DNA from: Aspidiotus rigidus
Lineage: Eukaryota; Arthropoda; Insecta; Hemiptera; Diaspididae
Reading direction: 5' to 3'
NCBI GenBank assembly: GCA_035079385.1
Contig: JAVHKY010000011.1
Span: 10,248,001-10,312,000, forward strand
Length of the DNA stretch: 64,000 bases
A model generated the notes under the pieces. The model worked only from the letters and a program-made list of their open reading frames with translations. It had not been told where the DNA came from and searched no databases. Positions 11,334-23,240 of the stretch are shown here, in pieces. The position numbers and the translations under genes were made by a program. The first letter of the stretch is position 1; every line of letters starts with the position of its first letter.

Positions 11334-11660
11334 CCAAGATATTATTTACTGTTTACAAATGAAAAGAAGTAATAGAATTTTAAGAAATAGAAATAAAAAT
11401 CAAGTAGGTCTCCAACAATCCAACATCCTTATTTCTTCTTCCCTGGTCATTGAACCACTTGATGATCTTCTGAAATGTGAGAATACAACTAAAACAATAC
11501 AATTTTTAGATGCTATTCTAAAAGAATCCAAAAACGATATTTCAGTGCTCATCAAAATTTTTGGCGTACTCCTGCGGAGATTGCTCAGCTCAGAAATTGA
11601 GAAGACAAGTTATTTTGGTGAAAATAAGAATAACAAAAAAACCGTTTCTGATTTATTTTG
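11334..11660 (+). CDS. candidate coding exon of unknown gene, copy B
   Basis: Paralogue of the exon at 6923-7222. The open frame contains LQMKRSNRILRN, NQVGLQQSNIL, LKESKNDIS and IKIFGVLLRRLL and is followed by a lysine- and asparagine-rich end. It has one extra in-frame codon relative to copy A and mostly conservative or silent changes. The acceptor is weaker (TTTTCCCAAG). Function unknown; part of the same tandem segmental duplication as the minus-strand gene copies. Confidence 0.4.
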
Positions 11661-11661
11661 A

Positions 11662-13010
11662 TTTTCTCGTTTCCAAAATTATTTTTTAATATTTGCTGTT
11701 ACTCATTTTTCTTTTCGGAAGTTTCAAAATTGAATTTTATAATCTCTTATATCTGTACCAGACGAGCTGCTCTCAAAATTTTCCACTATTTTACTCCCTT
11801 ATATGTTTCATTATTATTACGTACTATAACTGATAAATTTTTTTATTCCGCCAGTTGTTTTTTTCTTTTCTTTATATTGCTTCTACTTTTGTTTGTATTT
11901 TGAATATATAGACTTCATTTAATGACCTTAGCACTTTCTGTTCCATTTCTGTGGTGAATTGCTTTTTCTTACAATTCATCTTCGGCGGTCAACAGTGCAT
12001 AACATCTATCCACTCGTAAGGGGATGAAATTAGGCGTGACCCCCTCTTAAAGCGTCACGTGTAGCTCGCGGAGCTTACTTACTTGTACTTTTTGCCTTTT
12101 TCCCATTTTGACTGAACTTTTGTTTTTCTCAAAAAGTGGCTCCCTCTGTCTAGCCACACCCCTTATTTTTCTCTTTATTTAGACAGAGTGGTATCCCTGT
12201 AAATTTCTCAGTAGGCGAAGCGGTAGGCTCTGTCATTAGGGGCTTGCTCCGAGAGACTGCAACTGAGACACTACTACTGTATGATAAGCTATCTAAACCA
12301 CGTGGGCGAACGAGCGGACGGGTGGATTGAACATTAAATTCGCCAAATTTCAGCTGATTCAGGTTCGAGGTTGGTGACGTCACCAGCTGATGACGTAATA
12401 ATTGGAGGGGGCTTTAGAGTCATTGTTGATGACGTTAAGAGCTGATGACGTCATACATGGAAGGAGCCTTTGGGTCACGAAAAGAAGGAGAAGGGATACA
12501 GCATGCAGGATTATGAAGACCTAGTATAAGGCTAGTGTAAACTGTATAGAACAAATATTGTTTGAGGGAAAGCTTAACGGAACCTTAGGTCTAGTGCGTA
12601 GTATACAAGTAGTTTACTGCATAGGATGAAGAAAGGTCTAGGCCCAGTATAAGAGTAAAAGAAAACACTCCAAAAACCGCAAAATTTTGAAAACACACGA
12701 GCGCAAATGACCGCAACCTACAAAAACGTATGGATTCAACCCCTTATAAGCATCAAGCATATTATAAAGGAGGCCTAAACCTAATATAAGGCTAGTATAC
12801 GAATAGTTAACTGCATAGAACGAAGAGATCTAGACGCACACAAATTTTGGAATTTGTGTAAGGGTCAAAGTATTCGAGCCATTTTTTCCAAGTCCCAAGG
12901 TCATTTTGTACACACGCAGGCGCACGCAAATTTTGGAATTAGGGTAGAGGTCAGAGCAAAGACATAAAACATGTTGAAAAGGATAAACCGTCGATGGTTA
13001 TGATAATTCT
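11662..13010. other. gene-free stretch inside the segmental duplication
   Basis: No gene. It holds TGACGTCA-bearing repeats (about 12374-12450), AT-rich sequence, and a CACGTGG..GGACGGGTGG segment shared with 7400-7440. Confidence 0.5.
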
Positions 13011-14459
13011 TCACTGCACTGTAGTCGGAGACGGAAAAAAGTTCTGCAGTGTCCTGAGAAAATTTTCTCCTCTCTCAACAGTATCAACTTGTCGGCGGTC
13101 GTATATAAGTAGTTGGTATTAACCCAGAACAGGAATTTTTGTTGTAGAAGGATGCTATTCGTTTATTTTACAGTACGTAACTTACGGAGGCGGATCTTTG
13201 GAGCGCACAGAATTGTAAGAAATTGTCACGTCTTTATTAGTTCCCGGTAATCGAAATTCGGCCAATTTAGTCCTTTGATATTCTGTTCGGTCTTCCGAAT
13301 CTCTTCTCTTGTTTGAATCACCACCTTCCATTGCATTACATATAGTTACCTAATAAAACAATTTTCAACGCTATATTAGCAAAATGAGTTCCAAGAGTTA
13401 AAATGGTGAAATGCAAAATTTGTATGACTTTGTAATAATGATGCTGATATTCAATCAAGTTAGCGTACAATGTAGGACAAAATCGTAACATAATTCACGG
13501 TTTCCAGTTTGAAATTTACTTGCCGAGGAAGAAGGTTGTCTGGATTAGGTACTTCTGCATCTTCCTCAACATGTTTGAGTACATAGGTAGTATTGTATGA
13601 CTTACGGCCTAATGCGACACAATTTGAACACTAAGAAACCTAATAGGAAGAAGGAGCACAGAGCTACTGAGATCTCTCCATTTTTGTATCCTGAGCAAGC
13701 AATACTTGAGGATTGTAAAACTGTCCCACTTGATGAGAGAAGTAACGTTTGCAGACCTTTGAAGATCAGTGTTCAATCAGACGTTTGATAATTCCACAAA
13801 TAAATCAAAAACATTCATCCCAAAAGAAAAAATGTTACATTATTGACCACTTCGTATAACGAACAAAAATTAATCCTTCTTTTAACGATTGCAGATAAAT
13901 TCTTTGATTAATCAAAAATTATTCAAGATGAAAACTTAGTACCATACCTGGAGGATCAAGGTTGTCAAACCTAAACGGAGAAGCATTTTGCTGGTCAACA
14001 TTTTTGTATACTTCGAATAAATCAGCGCTTGAGCTCACGATGTTAGCATAATTTGCACGATTTCCACTAATTATTGTACGGATACAAAGTGTGAGGAACG
14101 GAGCTGTGTGAGCAAATTTTTCGGAATTTTGCGTCTTGCTAATGAATAAAAGAAACACCTGTCTGCTGTTCTTAATGTTGCGAAATGAGGTTACAACACA
14201 TATTTTTTTGCTCAATCAATTTCTATTCTTCAAAAAAAAATATATTATTTTATATTTTCGGTACAAAGTAAGACGTTTTTGTACTAAAATGAGTAGACTA
14301 TCTATAAATATTTTAAAAATATCATTTATCATATTATTTCTAAAAGTTTTTGTTTTGCGCCAGTTGTTCAAGGTTAGCACATGAATGTATTCGACGGTTT
14401 CTACTCCAAAAATATGATTTCTTATTTCCATATTTTCACAATAATATTGCAAATTTTTT
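13011..14459 (-). pseudogene. uncharacterised multi-exon gene, copy B (probable pseudogene or truncated form)
   Basis: Exons equivalent to copy A are 14459-14361, 14210-13943, 13756-13706, 13630-13520, 13349-13186 and 13053-13011, in the same phases. Two defects are visible: the first donor reads TG|GCGCAA where copy A has TG|GTGTCA, and in the last exon a TGA (13013-13011) replaces GGA. The hydrophobic C-terminus is therefore cut off, although the sequence beyond it stays in frame with copy A. The upstream side is occupied by a dead Jockey-like fragment from about 14528, so 5' exons may be gone. If still expressed it would encode a soluble form. Reading frames otherwise remain open. Confidence 0.5.
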
Positions 14460-14527
14460 CTTCATATAATAAATTGTACTAATCGGTGGAATTATACTTT
14501 GTAAAATTTCTTGAGTTTGTAGTTGGG

Positions 14528-15500
14528 TCAGAATTTGTGATAACCGATGGAGGTTTGGATGATGTCGAGTAAGGCGAGGACAGTTTTGTTGGCTTGGTTA
14601 TAAATCGTAGAATCATAATCTAATTTTGAGCGAGTGTAGTCGGAGGAGTAATTTTCTGTTAAAACCTTTTGAGGGGTAAGATACGTACGCGTATTAGGCT
14701 TTGAGGGATTTAACGTGAGGAGCCCTTGATCGAAAAGTGAGCCGAGGAGTTTGTCGTGGTTACATGATGGAATTCGAACTTTGAGATGGGGTTTCTTTTT
14801 TTGAAAATAACTGAAAAAGTTCTTGATGAAGAGAATCTGAATCCGTTTTTTGATGTTCATGCAGCGATTGAGTTGAGAGTTAACAGATAGAGATGTTATA
14901 ATCATCAGCAAGAAAATTCTAGTGGGGAGGGTCGACTGATGATGTTCTTGATAGCTATCAAGAGAACTAAAACACTAAAAACTTCTCTTTGGGAGACTCC
15001 GTTCGGAACCGGGAGAGGGGGAAGGTTTTGTCGTTGAGGAATATTTGAAGCAAGGCTTCGGAGACCAATTTTGTAGAGTTTGGTAGACATAAGGTGTGTC
15101 CAGACCTGAGGAAAGGCTTCCTGGAGATCGAAGAACGCTGGGTTTGTTGGTGGTAGCATCGTAGATTCAAGATTGAAGGTCTAAAAGGGGTTGTAAAGTG
15201 TTCCATTCTTTTCTGGAACCATATTGAAGGGGGAGAGAATGTTATTCGATTTTAAATACCAGAAGTCTTTTTTTTTTTTTTTTTATTGAAATAATTATTT
15301 CCATTCTTTTCTGGAACCATATTGAAGCGGGAGAGAATGTTATTCGATTTTAAATACCAGAAGTCTTTTTTTTTTTTTTTATTGAAATAATTATTGGAGA
15401 GGGATATAGAGTGGTTTGAGGCAGGGAGGAGGGGTCCGCATTGAGTTTCAGTATGGAGAGGTTGATCACTGTTTTCCAAAAAGTAGGGTAAATGTCTTAT
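14528..15500 (-). mobile_element. Jockey-like non-LTR retrotransposon, degenerate reverse transcriptase
   Basis: On the minus strand, in shifting frames, successive pieces read ILSRFNMVPEKNGTL (the LSPfQFGFR..T position), NPAFFDLQEAFPQVWTHL (aFlDl.kAFDtVwh), RQNLPPLPVPNGVSQREVFSVL (GvPQGSvLSP) and, further down, LNSQLNRCMNIKKRIQ. These are RT motifs in correct order. Stops and frameshifts show decay. Positions 15202-15398 contain a perfect-looking tandem duplication of about 98 bp inside the element. Confidence 0.75.
15202..15398. repeat. tandem duplication of a ~98-bp block
   Basis: The block beginning CCATTCTTTTCTGGAACC and ending in a poly-T run plus ATTGAAATAATTAT occurs twice head to tail, with one G/C difference and a different poly-T length. 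It duplicates part of the Jockey-like fragment and looks recent. Confidence 0.9.
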
Positions 15501-15539
15501 GGGCATGATATACCCCACTTTTCAAATATTCCCCTTCTT

Positions 15540-17580
15540 GAAAACGCCTGCTGAGTCTACACAATTCTTCTAAGACGTGGGTTTTTATGATCTAGTCCTA
15601 GAAAAAATTCTATAATCTACCCTAGACAAATGTTTATAATCTAGCCGAGACAAATTCTTTCAACTACATAACATAACTCAACTTAGGTTGATGACGTCAC
15701 ATGTTAGTGCCATCGAAAATTTCGAGGAGACTCAGCCGCTTTGGCACTGTCAAGCCCGATCGGGTCCGCAAGATGAAACGTTTTGGTGAAAGCTGTTTGA
15801 AGACGCGTTGGACACTGAATGTAACAAATTTTTTCAAAATGAAAAGGTTCAATTTGAACACCTTTCTTCGAGATTTTTGATGAAAGCTTAATTATGACTC
15901 ATCAGTATCGTTAAAAGAATGGAAAAATCGATGTTGCATAAACCGCGGATACTACCTAAGTACAGTATAGCATTTTAGAAAGTCAAATAATTAAATTACC
16001 AGAATTCTTGACGATAATAATTATGCTGAATATCAACAATAGAGCAATTCAGTAAAGAGGAAATGATGGAAAATACGCGTCATAAAACAATTTTTGCTGT
16101 AAATCGTCAAGTTGGTTGATCAAGAATACTTTCAACTTCGGCCATTTTCTTATGGTATTTCTATCGCAAACCAGTAAATCAAGTCTAGGGTTCTGAATAT
16201 AACATGACAAAAGCAATATATCACATAAAAAAAAAAAAAAAAAAACTCTAAGGCACGCCTTCATTATTTAACAATTTAGAGAGAGAATTCAACTAAAGCT
16301 AAAAAATCAGTAGGTAGGTATGTCAAGGAAAAATTACAAATACGTTACGTCTGATTGACGTCAATCCTTTGATTATATTAATTTCAATTCAAATATAAAC
16401 GAGTTTGGTTTTTTCGATTTTTTTTTCAACAGTTTGAATGAAACTTCGGCGTGCGCTTACTGAGACCACGGGTTCATCTTTTCCTGGTCCATATGTAAAT
16501 CAATGCACCAATAAGCTATTCTATACACATTCACAAATATATTACTATAATGTAGTCTAATATTCCACATCTATAATATGTTTGCGGTTATATTACTCCA
16601 TATCCATTGTACTACTCCAGTTTTGTTGAATGGAAATGACAAAAGCGACAACTGGCTTCAATTCATCATTTCAGGAGATTTCGTGTAATTGAAAGGCTCT
16701 ATTGCTGTCGTGGTTTAGGGAAACTTTTACCAATAGTCATAGTCTTTCCAGTACTCACAATTGGTCTTGTTGAAATTCAAATTTTAAGATACAAATGAGC
16801 GGATTGGATCAGATGTGATACAATCATGATCTGGGCGTATCGGAGTTTTACATCTAGTATGTTATAATATAATCCTCAATTCCAAGAATTATTATTCATA
16901 CAATTGACGGTACTTTTTTTTGAATATATTATTCATTCTTAATAATTCAAAGTAAAATGGCATTTATTTCGAGTCGAAACGTTCTGTGAAAAGCAACTAG
17001 TATATGATTACATAATATGCAAAAGAACACGACGCGACGGTCAGCAAAGGAGAAGAAGAGGCAGAGGGAGAAAAACCAGTATGGCGACAAGAATGAAGGT
17101 GAAGGACGGTCATGGCAAGTATAATGAGTAGAGCTGAGAACGAACGTCGTTAATGAATCATTATCTAGAGCAAAACTCTTTACAATTTCAGTGTGTTACA
17201 GAGCCAACCGTCAACAAAGCAAAACCAAAAGGTTCAAATCAGAGCTCAGAGCAAATTACAAAAATGGTCTGCAAATGCTATGATTTTTTAGGAAGAGGGG
17301 AGCTTTTATCTTGCTGTCCCTGAACCCTAGTGCAAAGCTGCCAGTAGACAGCAGCATAGATTCGAGCATTAAAGCTTGGAAACACCCTCGAAGATATGAT
17401 GGGATCTTTTTGTCCACAAAAGGGGCTACTGACGGTGTCGAGAGACGAAGACAGACAGGCTTGAGAAATATATTTCTTCCTCAAGACAGAGACGTGGCGG
17501 GAAGAGAGATGGTAGAATCCAAAGCTTTAGAAATGAGTTTCTTTGGGACTAATCAATTAATGTTAAGCCTAAACTGTTAC
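15540..17580. other. gene-free stretch
   Basis: No supported gene. There is a poly-A run at about 16230-16247 and AT-rich unique sequence. A minus-strand frame at 16049-16264 and a plus-strand frame at 17311-17589 are open but show no recognised motif. Confidence 0.45.
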
Positions 17581-17589
17581 AAAATGTAA

Positions 17590-18110
17590 GATTCCCAACA
17601 ATTCTGCCTTCAACGGAGGAAGTAGGGATCGAAAGGAGGATAGACATCAGATGCTGGATAATACTATTAAAGATGTCTCCAAGCCATACTAGATCCCTAC
17701 TCTTCCAACCCCTTCTTTCAGCGCATTCTCATCCTCCTTCACACTCTAACATCTTCTCCATCTTCAATTGCCTTCTGTATTCCTGGTTACATTGGCCTTC
17801 TGGAACATGACGCAGTGGGCCTAGGTCCCAAACAACCCCTGCTTTCCTCCTCAATCACTGATCCGTCCCCTCCTTCGGTCTATGACTTCTCTAGTCATCC
17901 GTCGCGTCACAAGCTCTGGTCCTCTAGAGCCCACGATGAACTTCAGTCGATTGAAAAATCCCCGAACTCCTGGTCGTCTTCAATATATGAGAAAATAGTT
18001 ATTAGTAAGACTAGGAATTGAGCACACCAAAGCTCTCCGCTCCCTCCCTCGTATGAATACTGCCATACTGACGACTCCGTCCATACCTTTGAAGAAATCG
18101 AGCCGCGGAG
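17590..18110 (+). mobile_element. Jockey-like non-LTR retrotransposon, RNase H remnant
   Basis: Plus strand reads CIPGYIGLLEHDAV, matching the RNase H motif 'WIPGHvGI.GNE.AD', then ITDPSPP, KLWSSRAHDELQSI, SPNSWSSS and IVISKTRN, matching the 'lW...NKL..I...p..W' and 'vi.RLRIGHT' regions of these elements. Frames are broken; no intact ORF. Confidence 0.75.
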
Positions 18111-18794
18111 GGGGATCCGATCTACTCTGAAGAGATCGAAAAAATCTATGACCATGGAGCTCGCAGGTATATCAAGAGGGATTTCGACCATTGAACAATA
18201 CATACGAAGGAAGTAGCCATAAGAATATTGACCGTACAGCTCCGAAGAGGTGACTTGCGATCTCGAGAGATACAGGCTCTCTATATCAAATTTCGACCTT
18301 TGAACTGTATTGCAATATCGAGAAAATAGTTGACCTCTCAGCTAGAAGGGAGAAGACTTGAAGAAATTATAGCTTTCGAACTAAGTACTTTTATTCAACA
18401 GGTAGAAGACTTGAGAAAATTGCCGTAATTAATTCTAATCGATTATCGAAACGAACGGAGTGAGCTTTTTGAGTTATCTCAGAAACAGACAACTTCTATC
18501 GCGTTAATTTAGCATCGTTCGAGATTATTAGTGATGATTTCTTGATTTTATACTTAAAACCTTTCTCCTGATAAATTTGGGTTTGATTAAAAAAATCTTT
18601 GTTCTTTTTTCTCGCTAATGAAATAGAAGTGTGTGGCAGGACGTAACGAACCATCAAATCAAAAGCAGATAAGATTCATTGTCCATACTTCACAATGAGG
18701 AACAAAAAAAAACGAAACAGAACAAAGAAACAAAGAAGCAAACTCGAGTGTGGAGTTTTTGATGGAATTACTTGTGTTTCATATTTGTGAGAGA

Positions 18795-18849
18795 ATGTTG
18801 GCAAGACTTGCACTATTGTTGAGTTGGTCGACGACTTTCTGTTTGACTG
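18795..18849 (+). pseudogene. possible orphan signal-peptide exon of the six-cysteine family
   Basis: ATG at 18795 opens MLARLALLLSWSTTFCLT, a convincing signal peptide, and ends in phase 1 at a GTAAGT donor, exactly as exon 1 of the family genes. I found no cysteine exon in the next 1.2 kb, so the gene may be broken, or its second exon may be distant or unrelated. Confidence 0.3.
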
Positions 18850-20036
18850 GTAAGTTTCTGGACGATATTTAGTTTTCTATTCTGAATTTCTCGTAATACG
18901 GAAGCGAAACTTCCGGATTTACTTGAATGCAATTCTGAATAGCGAACCAAGGATTTTTGTTTTTTTCTTTCAAAGCAGCTACCTATTGCTTTTTCTTCAA
19001 ACAATCTCCGCTCTTTTCAATCATCTTCTATAAATTACTTCTCTCTTCTTTCTACGAGAGTCATGAAAGTAACTATCGTGATTTTTCTTGACACGCGCTC
19101 TGATTTTGTCCCGACCGTATGTGGAGCTTAATAAAAATTCACTCCTGATGCAACGTCACAGTTTCCTGATTATCCTCTTCTCGACTCTAGGGGTTTCATG
19201 GACAGCCTTGATGATTTCATATTTTTGTACCTCCTTGCTTAAAATTTTTCTAGTCCTTCCTCTCACTCCTCCTAACCATCCAAGTACATTGATAACGTAT
19301 TTTTAATTGATAAATAGAAGTATAATGAAGGCTATTGTCAGGCCTAGTATACTTCACATGTTGGGCCTACTATCAACGTCCGTGACGTCATTAGCTGAAC
19401 CCACCTATGACATTAACAAATAGGCATCTTTTTCTATTTTACCGGCAATCTCTCTTTCTCTCTGGGACTTTTGGATTCTAAGCTTGGTATAATCTAGTAT
19501 TATTATGTTTATTTTAAACCAGCCTAATGTAGCCTAACATGAGCCTAGTACTATGTGCTAACAACAGGGAGGAGCCTAGTGTAATCTAGCATGTTGTATG
19601 CCAGCAAGTATAGTCTAATTAAACCTGAGCAGGAAGAGAAACATACAAGAACATAACGAATTAAAATTTCTTTATTCCAAAGTCCAAAATTATTGAAATT
19701 TTGAAAGAAAATAAATTTAAAGAATTTTAAGAGAAATAACGTAAAAAAAAATTAAAAGAAAATAAATTAAAAATATTTTCACGAGAAATAAAGTAAGAGA
19801 AAAAATTTTGGGAAAAAAGAGAACAGAAAATTTGTATTAAAAGCGTCAGAAATGTAAACTCAATGAAAGTAAAACAGTAAATTGGAGTAACGTCGGTAAT
19901 TTAGAGGTATTAACAAATAAAAAAAGTTGGAAAACTAAATAATAAAAAAATTAAAGAATAATTCAAAAAATGACTCGTTTTGAGAAATACAAATCTCATC
20001 ATCAGGAGTAAAACAGAAAAAAATGTTTTCTTTTAC

Positions 20037-20215
20037 TTTAGATATTTATTTTTAAAATTTTTAAAATTCATCTTCTTTTTAATTTTTTTATTTTTTTTTA
20101 TTGTAGGTATTTATTTTGAAAATTTTTAAAATTTATTCTATTTTTAATTTTTTTTTTTTACTGTAGATATTTATTTTAAAAATTTTGGAAATTCATTTTC
20201 ATATTAATTTTTTTT
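20037..20215. repeat. three tandem AT-rich repeats of ~57 bp
   Basis: Three copies of a unit reading TAGATATTTATTTT, then AAAATTTTTAAAATTCAT and a poly-T/ATT end. It is low-complexity sequence upstream of the AAA-ATPase-like gene. At about 19985-20015 a GTTTTGAGAAAT...CATCATCAGG motif resembles Penelope-like element ends. Confidence 0.7.
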
Positions 20216-20873
20216 TTCATTTAATTAACGAGCTACAAGCTGCTCAAAGGGCTATTAGCTCGGGTTGTTTACAGACTTATCATTTAATCGCTTAATTTAT
20301 AATGGTTTAGGTAGAATTATTTTAACAGAGTTATATATTAATGTATGTTGTGTTGAGTTGTCTTTTACTTTATTTCTCTTAAAATTTTTCAATTTTTTTT
20401 TCTTTTGAATTTTTTCTTTCACTTTATTTCTCTTGAAATTTTTTAAATTCATTTTCTTTTAGAATTTCGATGCTCTTAGACTTTGAGATTAAAAATTTCT
20501 ATTCGTTACGTTCTTGTGTGTTTCTCTTCCTGCTTATGATGGAACGTAGTTTCAAAGAGTCTATCCAACTAATTTTGCCTATGAAATTAAAGAAATTTTT
20601 CTCCAAGAAAACGGACATTACGTGCCTACATTTGTTTCCTTTTTTTCTTCTTTTTTCGCAAATTAAGCCTAGTTTAAAGCTAGTATATCCTAATATACTG
20701 TGCCCTAGGACTGGAAAGCTCCAACATGAAACTACTTTTTTTTTCGATCTAACATAATATCAAGCTTCTAAATAAATTATTCGTTTTTTGTTTTTTTCTA
20801 TTGTTTCGATATTTACATGTTCTCTTGACATATTATTATTAACGTGCTGGGTGCGATAACTATCATTTTTCAG

Positions 20874-22141
20874 TGAATAACGGCCGACCAAAAGACTTAC
20901 CGAGCATTAATTCTGACTGCCTGGCTGATTTTGGCGACGACCAAATTTACGTTGATAAGACTCGTCCGATATTAGAATTAATACAATCGAACGAACGTTA
21001 CTTTTTTCTATCTCGTCCCAAACGATTTGGAAAGACGTTACTATTGAAAACCGTTCGCGATATTTTCGCCGGTAATGCGAATTTATTTAAAAATACTTAC
21101 ATTCACAAATCTTCCTACAAATGGCCGAAACGTCCGGTCGTTCTTTTGAACTTCGATTCATTTCGTTACGACTCGCCTTCATCCTTGATGTCTGACCTAA
21201 TAAATGAGCTGTTGGAAAGCGCGAAATTACCCCGGGACTCGAAGGATCTAAATTTACCATCGATGAAAAACAAAGTGGTGGAAATAATGAAGACGATGTA
21301 CAAAAAATCGGACAAACATCAAGTAGTCGTGCTGATAGACGAATATGATGCACCATTTCGGAATAAATACTCGGAACGATCTGATCGTGATAAAGTCGAA
21401 GAGATATTGCGGGTACTTCGTTGTTTTTTGCATAGTTTAGTAGAGGCAAGAGATTACGTTCGTTTCTGTCTAGTGACCGGAGTTACGAGAGTCGGTTTGA
21501 TGGACTTTCTTAGCAGTCCAGATGGAGCCTACGACTTGACCTTCGATCCCAACTTTCCGGGTATAGTGGGATTCACCGAAGATGAGTTAAGACTGAATTT
21601 CGATTCCTTCGTCAAAGAGATCGCCATGCACAGAGTTCTTAGCAATAACTCCATAGAAGTGGAATTGGAAAAATATTATATTTACAAGGAAATGAGATAT
21701 TTGTACAGTGGTTATCGTTTCACGCACGAACAAGTGAAAATCTATAATCCATCCTTGGTAGTTCTGTATTTGAAGAATAAGGGGGAGATGACTGATTTTT
21801 GGAACAGCTCTTCGGGGAATACACAATTTTTGCGCGTGAAAATTGCAGAATCTCCACAGTACGTTAGAAATCGAATTAAAAGAATAGAAAGAAATCCTTT
21901 ATGGGTTGAAGAGGGTGTTCTCAAAGGCTGTATTGACGACGAGCGTAATGGTACGGACTTACATCTTTTAATGTTTCAAACTGCTTTCTTAACGATTAAG
22001 AATCGGATGTTCGATAGAGACACAAAAAGGTTCTCCTACGAGCTCGACTTTCCAAATCAACAGAGTGAGAAACAATACCTCGAGGATTTGTCTGGTCTAG
22101 GTTTGGATAGGAAGCAGAAGGAGCATTTGAACCTCTACTGA
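20874..22141 (+). CDS. AAA-ATPase-like domain protein (PF09820-type), possible lateral acquisition
   Basis: One open frame of about 421 codons. From the N-terminus: YVDKT (about residues 26-30), a Walker A-like SRPKRFGKT (47-55), a Walker B VVVLIDEYDAP (151-161), TGVTRVG (202-208), GFTEDEL (233-239), then YSGYRF, YNPSLVVLYL and FWNSSSGN. This order is diagnostic of the AAA-ATPase-like/DUF1703 family, common in bacteria and patchy in eukaryotes. Family proteins usually go on into a PD-(D/E)XK nuclease-like domain; here the protein stops before it. There is no in-frame ATG at the start: the frame opens right after a strong acceptor (ATTTTTCAG, ending 20873) as |TGAATAAC, so the ATG is probably split by an intron (A|TG). 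The upstream exon was not found. Cell role unknown; NTP binding is likely from the motifs. Confidence 0.85.
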
Positions 22142-22819
22142 CTTCGAAATGAAAACTTGACCATTTAGGTCTCATGCTTAGCCACAAGTCCATTTTCATA
22201 TATTTTATAATTTAAAAAATATAACAAAGATATTAATATACTTTTTCAATTTTCTGTACTTTTTCTCTGTCTACTTCATTTTCGTCACCAGTTAGAACTA
22301 CATACTTTGAAAATCACGAACAAAAGAGAAAACACAACTTTATGACAAAGAAAAGGTGTGAGGATTTGATGAGGTGGTGAGTTTAGAACAGTCGCAAATT
22401 ATTAAGTACAGCCAGGGAAGCGGCGATGTACCAGAGGGAAAATAATTTCTGATATAAGTATTTCAGATTTGTTCACATTTTCTCTTACAACCAATCTCTT
22501 TTCAGTCTAGTATGAAATAAAATTACACAGAGAAGAACTAGTGTTACCATGGGTGGCACATTCCAATTTTTCTAGCCACATTGCCTGAATTTTCGTTCCA
22601 GAACCGCTTCATTCTGCTTTGAAGCACCTAGGGCGATTCATTCTGCTTCATGTACACTGGAACATCGCACAAGAGGCGCATGTACGTTATAAAGACTTTT
22701 ATCTGGCAACACTGGAAGGTACAACATTGCACTGCCTTGCACTTCTCTGGGTACAGTTGATCCTGCTTGAACGCGTTATCAGCCAATGCACTTTCCCAGC
22801 CTAGTACATCGCTATCAGG

Positions 22820-23240
22820 GTTGCGATGTTTTAAACAAACGATGTTTAAAACGTGTTTAGAACATGTTTAAAACACACAAAAATCAAAATTGTGTTTCAA
22901 ACAAAAATATGTTTAAAACGTCTTTTTCTTGTATTACACTTGTTTTTTTCATTACATTAAGAACCGTGTTTTTTCCCCATATTATCATTATTATTTTTCA
23001 ATAAAAATGAATATTTGACAATTTTTTCAGGGTTGAAAAAATAGAAAAAAAATTAGAACGTTATTTTAAAGGATGCTCGAAACCAGTGTTTAAAACATTC
23101 AAAATGTGTATAAAACAATAGTTGAAACTACAAAAATGTGTCCCAAACAATAATTAAATAATTTAAAACGGTTTTAAACAATGTTTAAAATATTTAAAAC
23201 GTGTTTTAAACAGAAAAAAAAAAAACGTCGTTTTGTAACC
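22820..23240. repeat. stretch rich in GTTTAAAAC / GTTTAAAC words
   Basis: More than a dozen variants of GTGTTTAAAAC and GTTTAAAAC within about 420 bp, many self-complementary. No coding potential. Its origin is unclear: degenerate satellite or remnant of a repeat. Confidence 0.7.

Noticed and set aside
13606..13756. Continuous frame in copy B giving a transmembrane helix (ISVALCSFFLLGFLVFKL)
   Set aside because: The frame is destroyed in copy A by a 2-bp difference, while splicing out a 75-77 bp intron keeps both copies open with matching phases.
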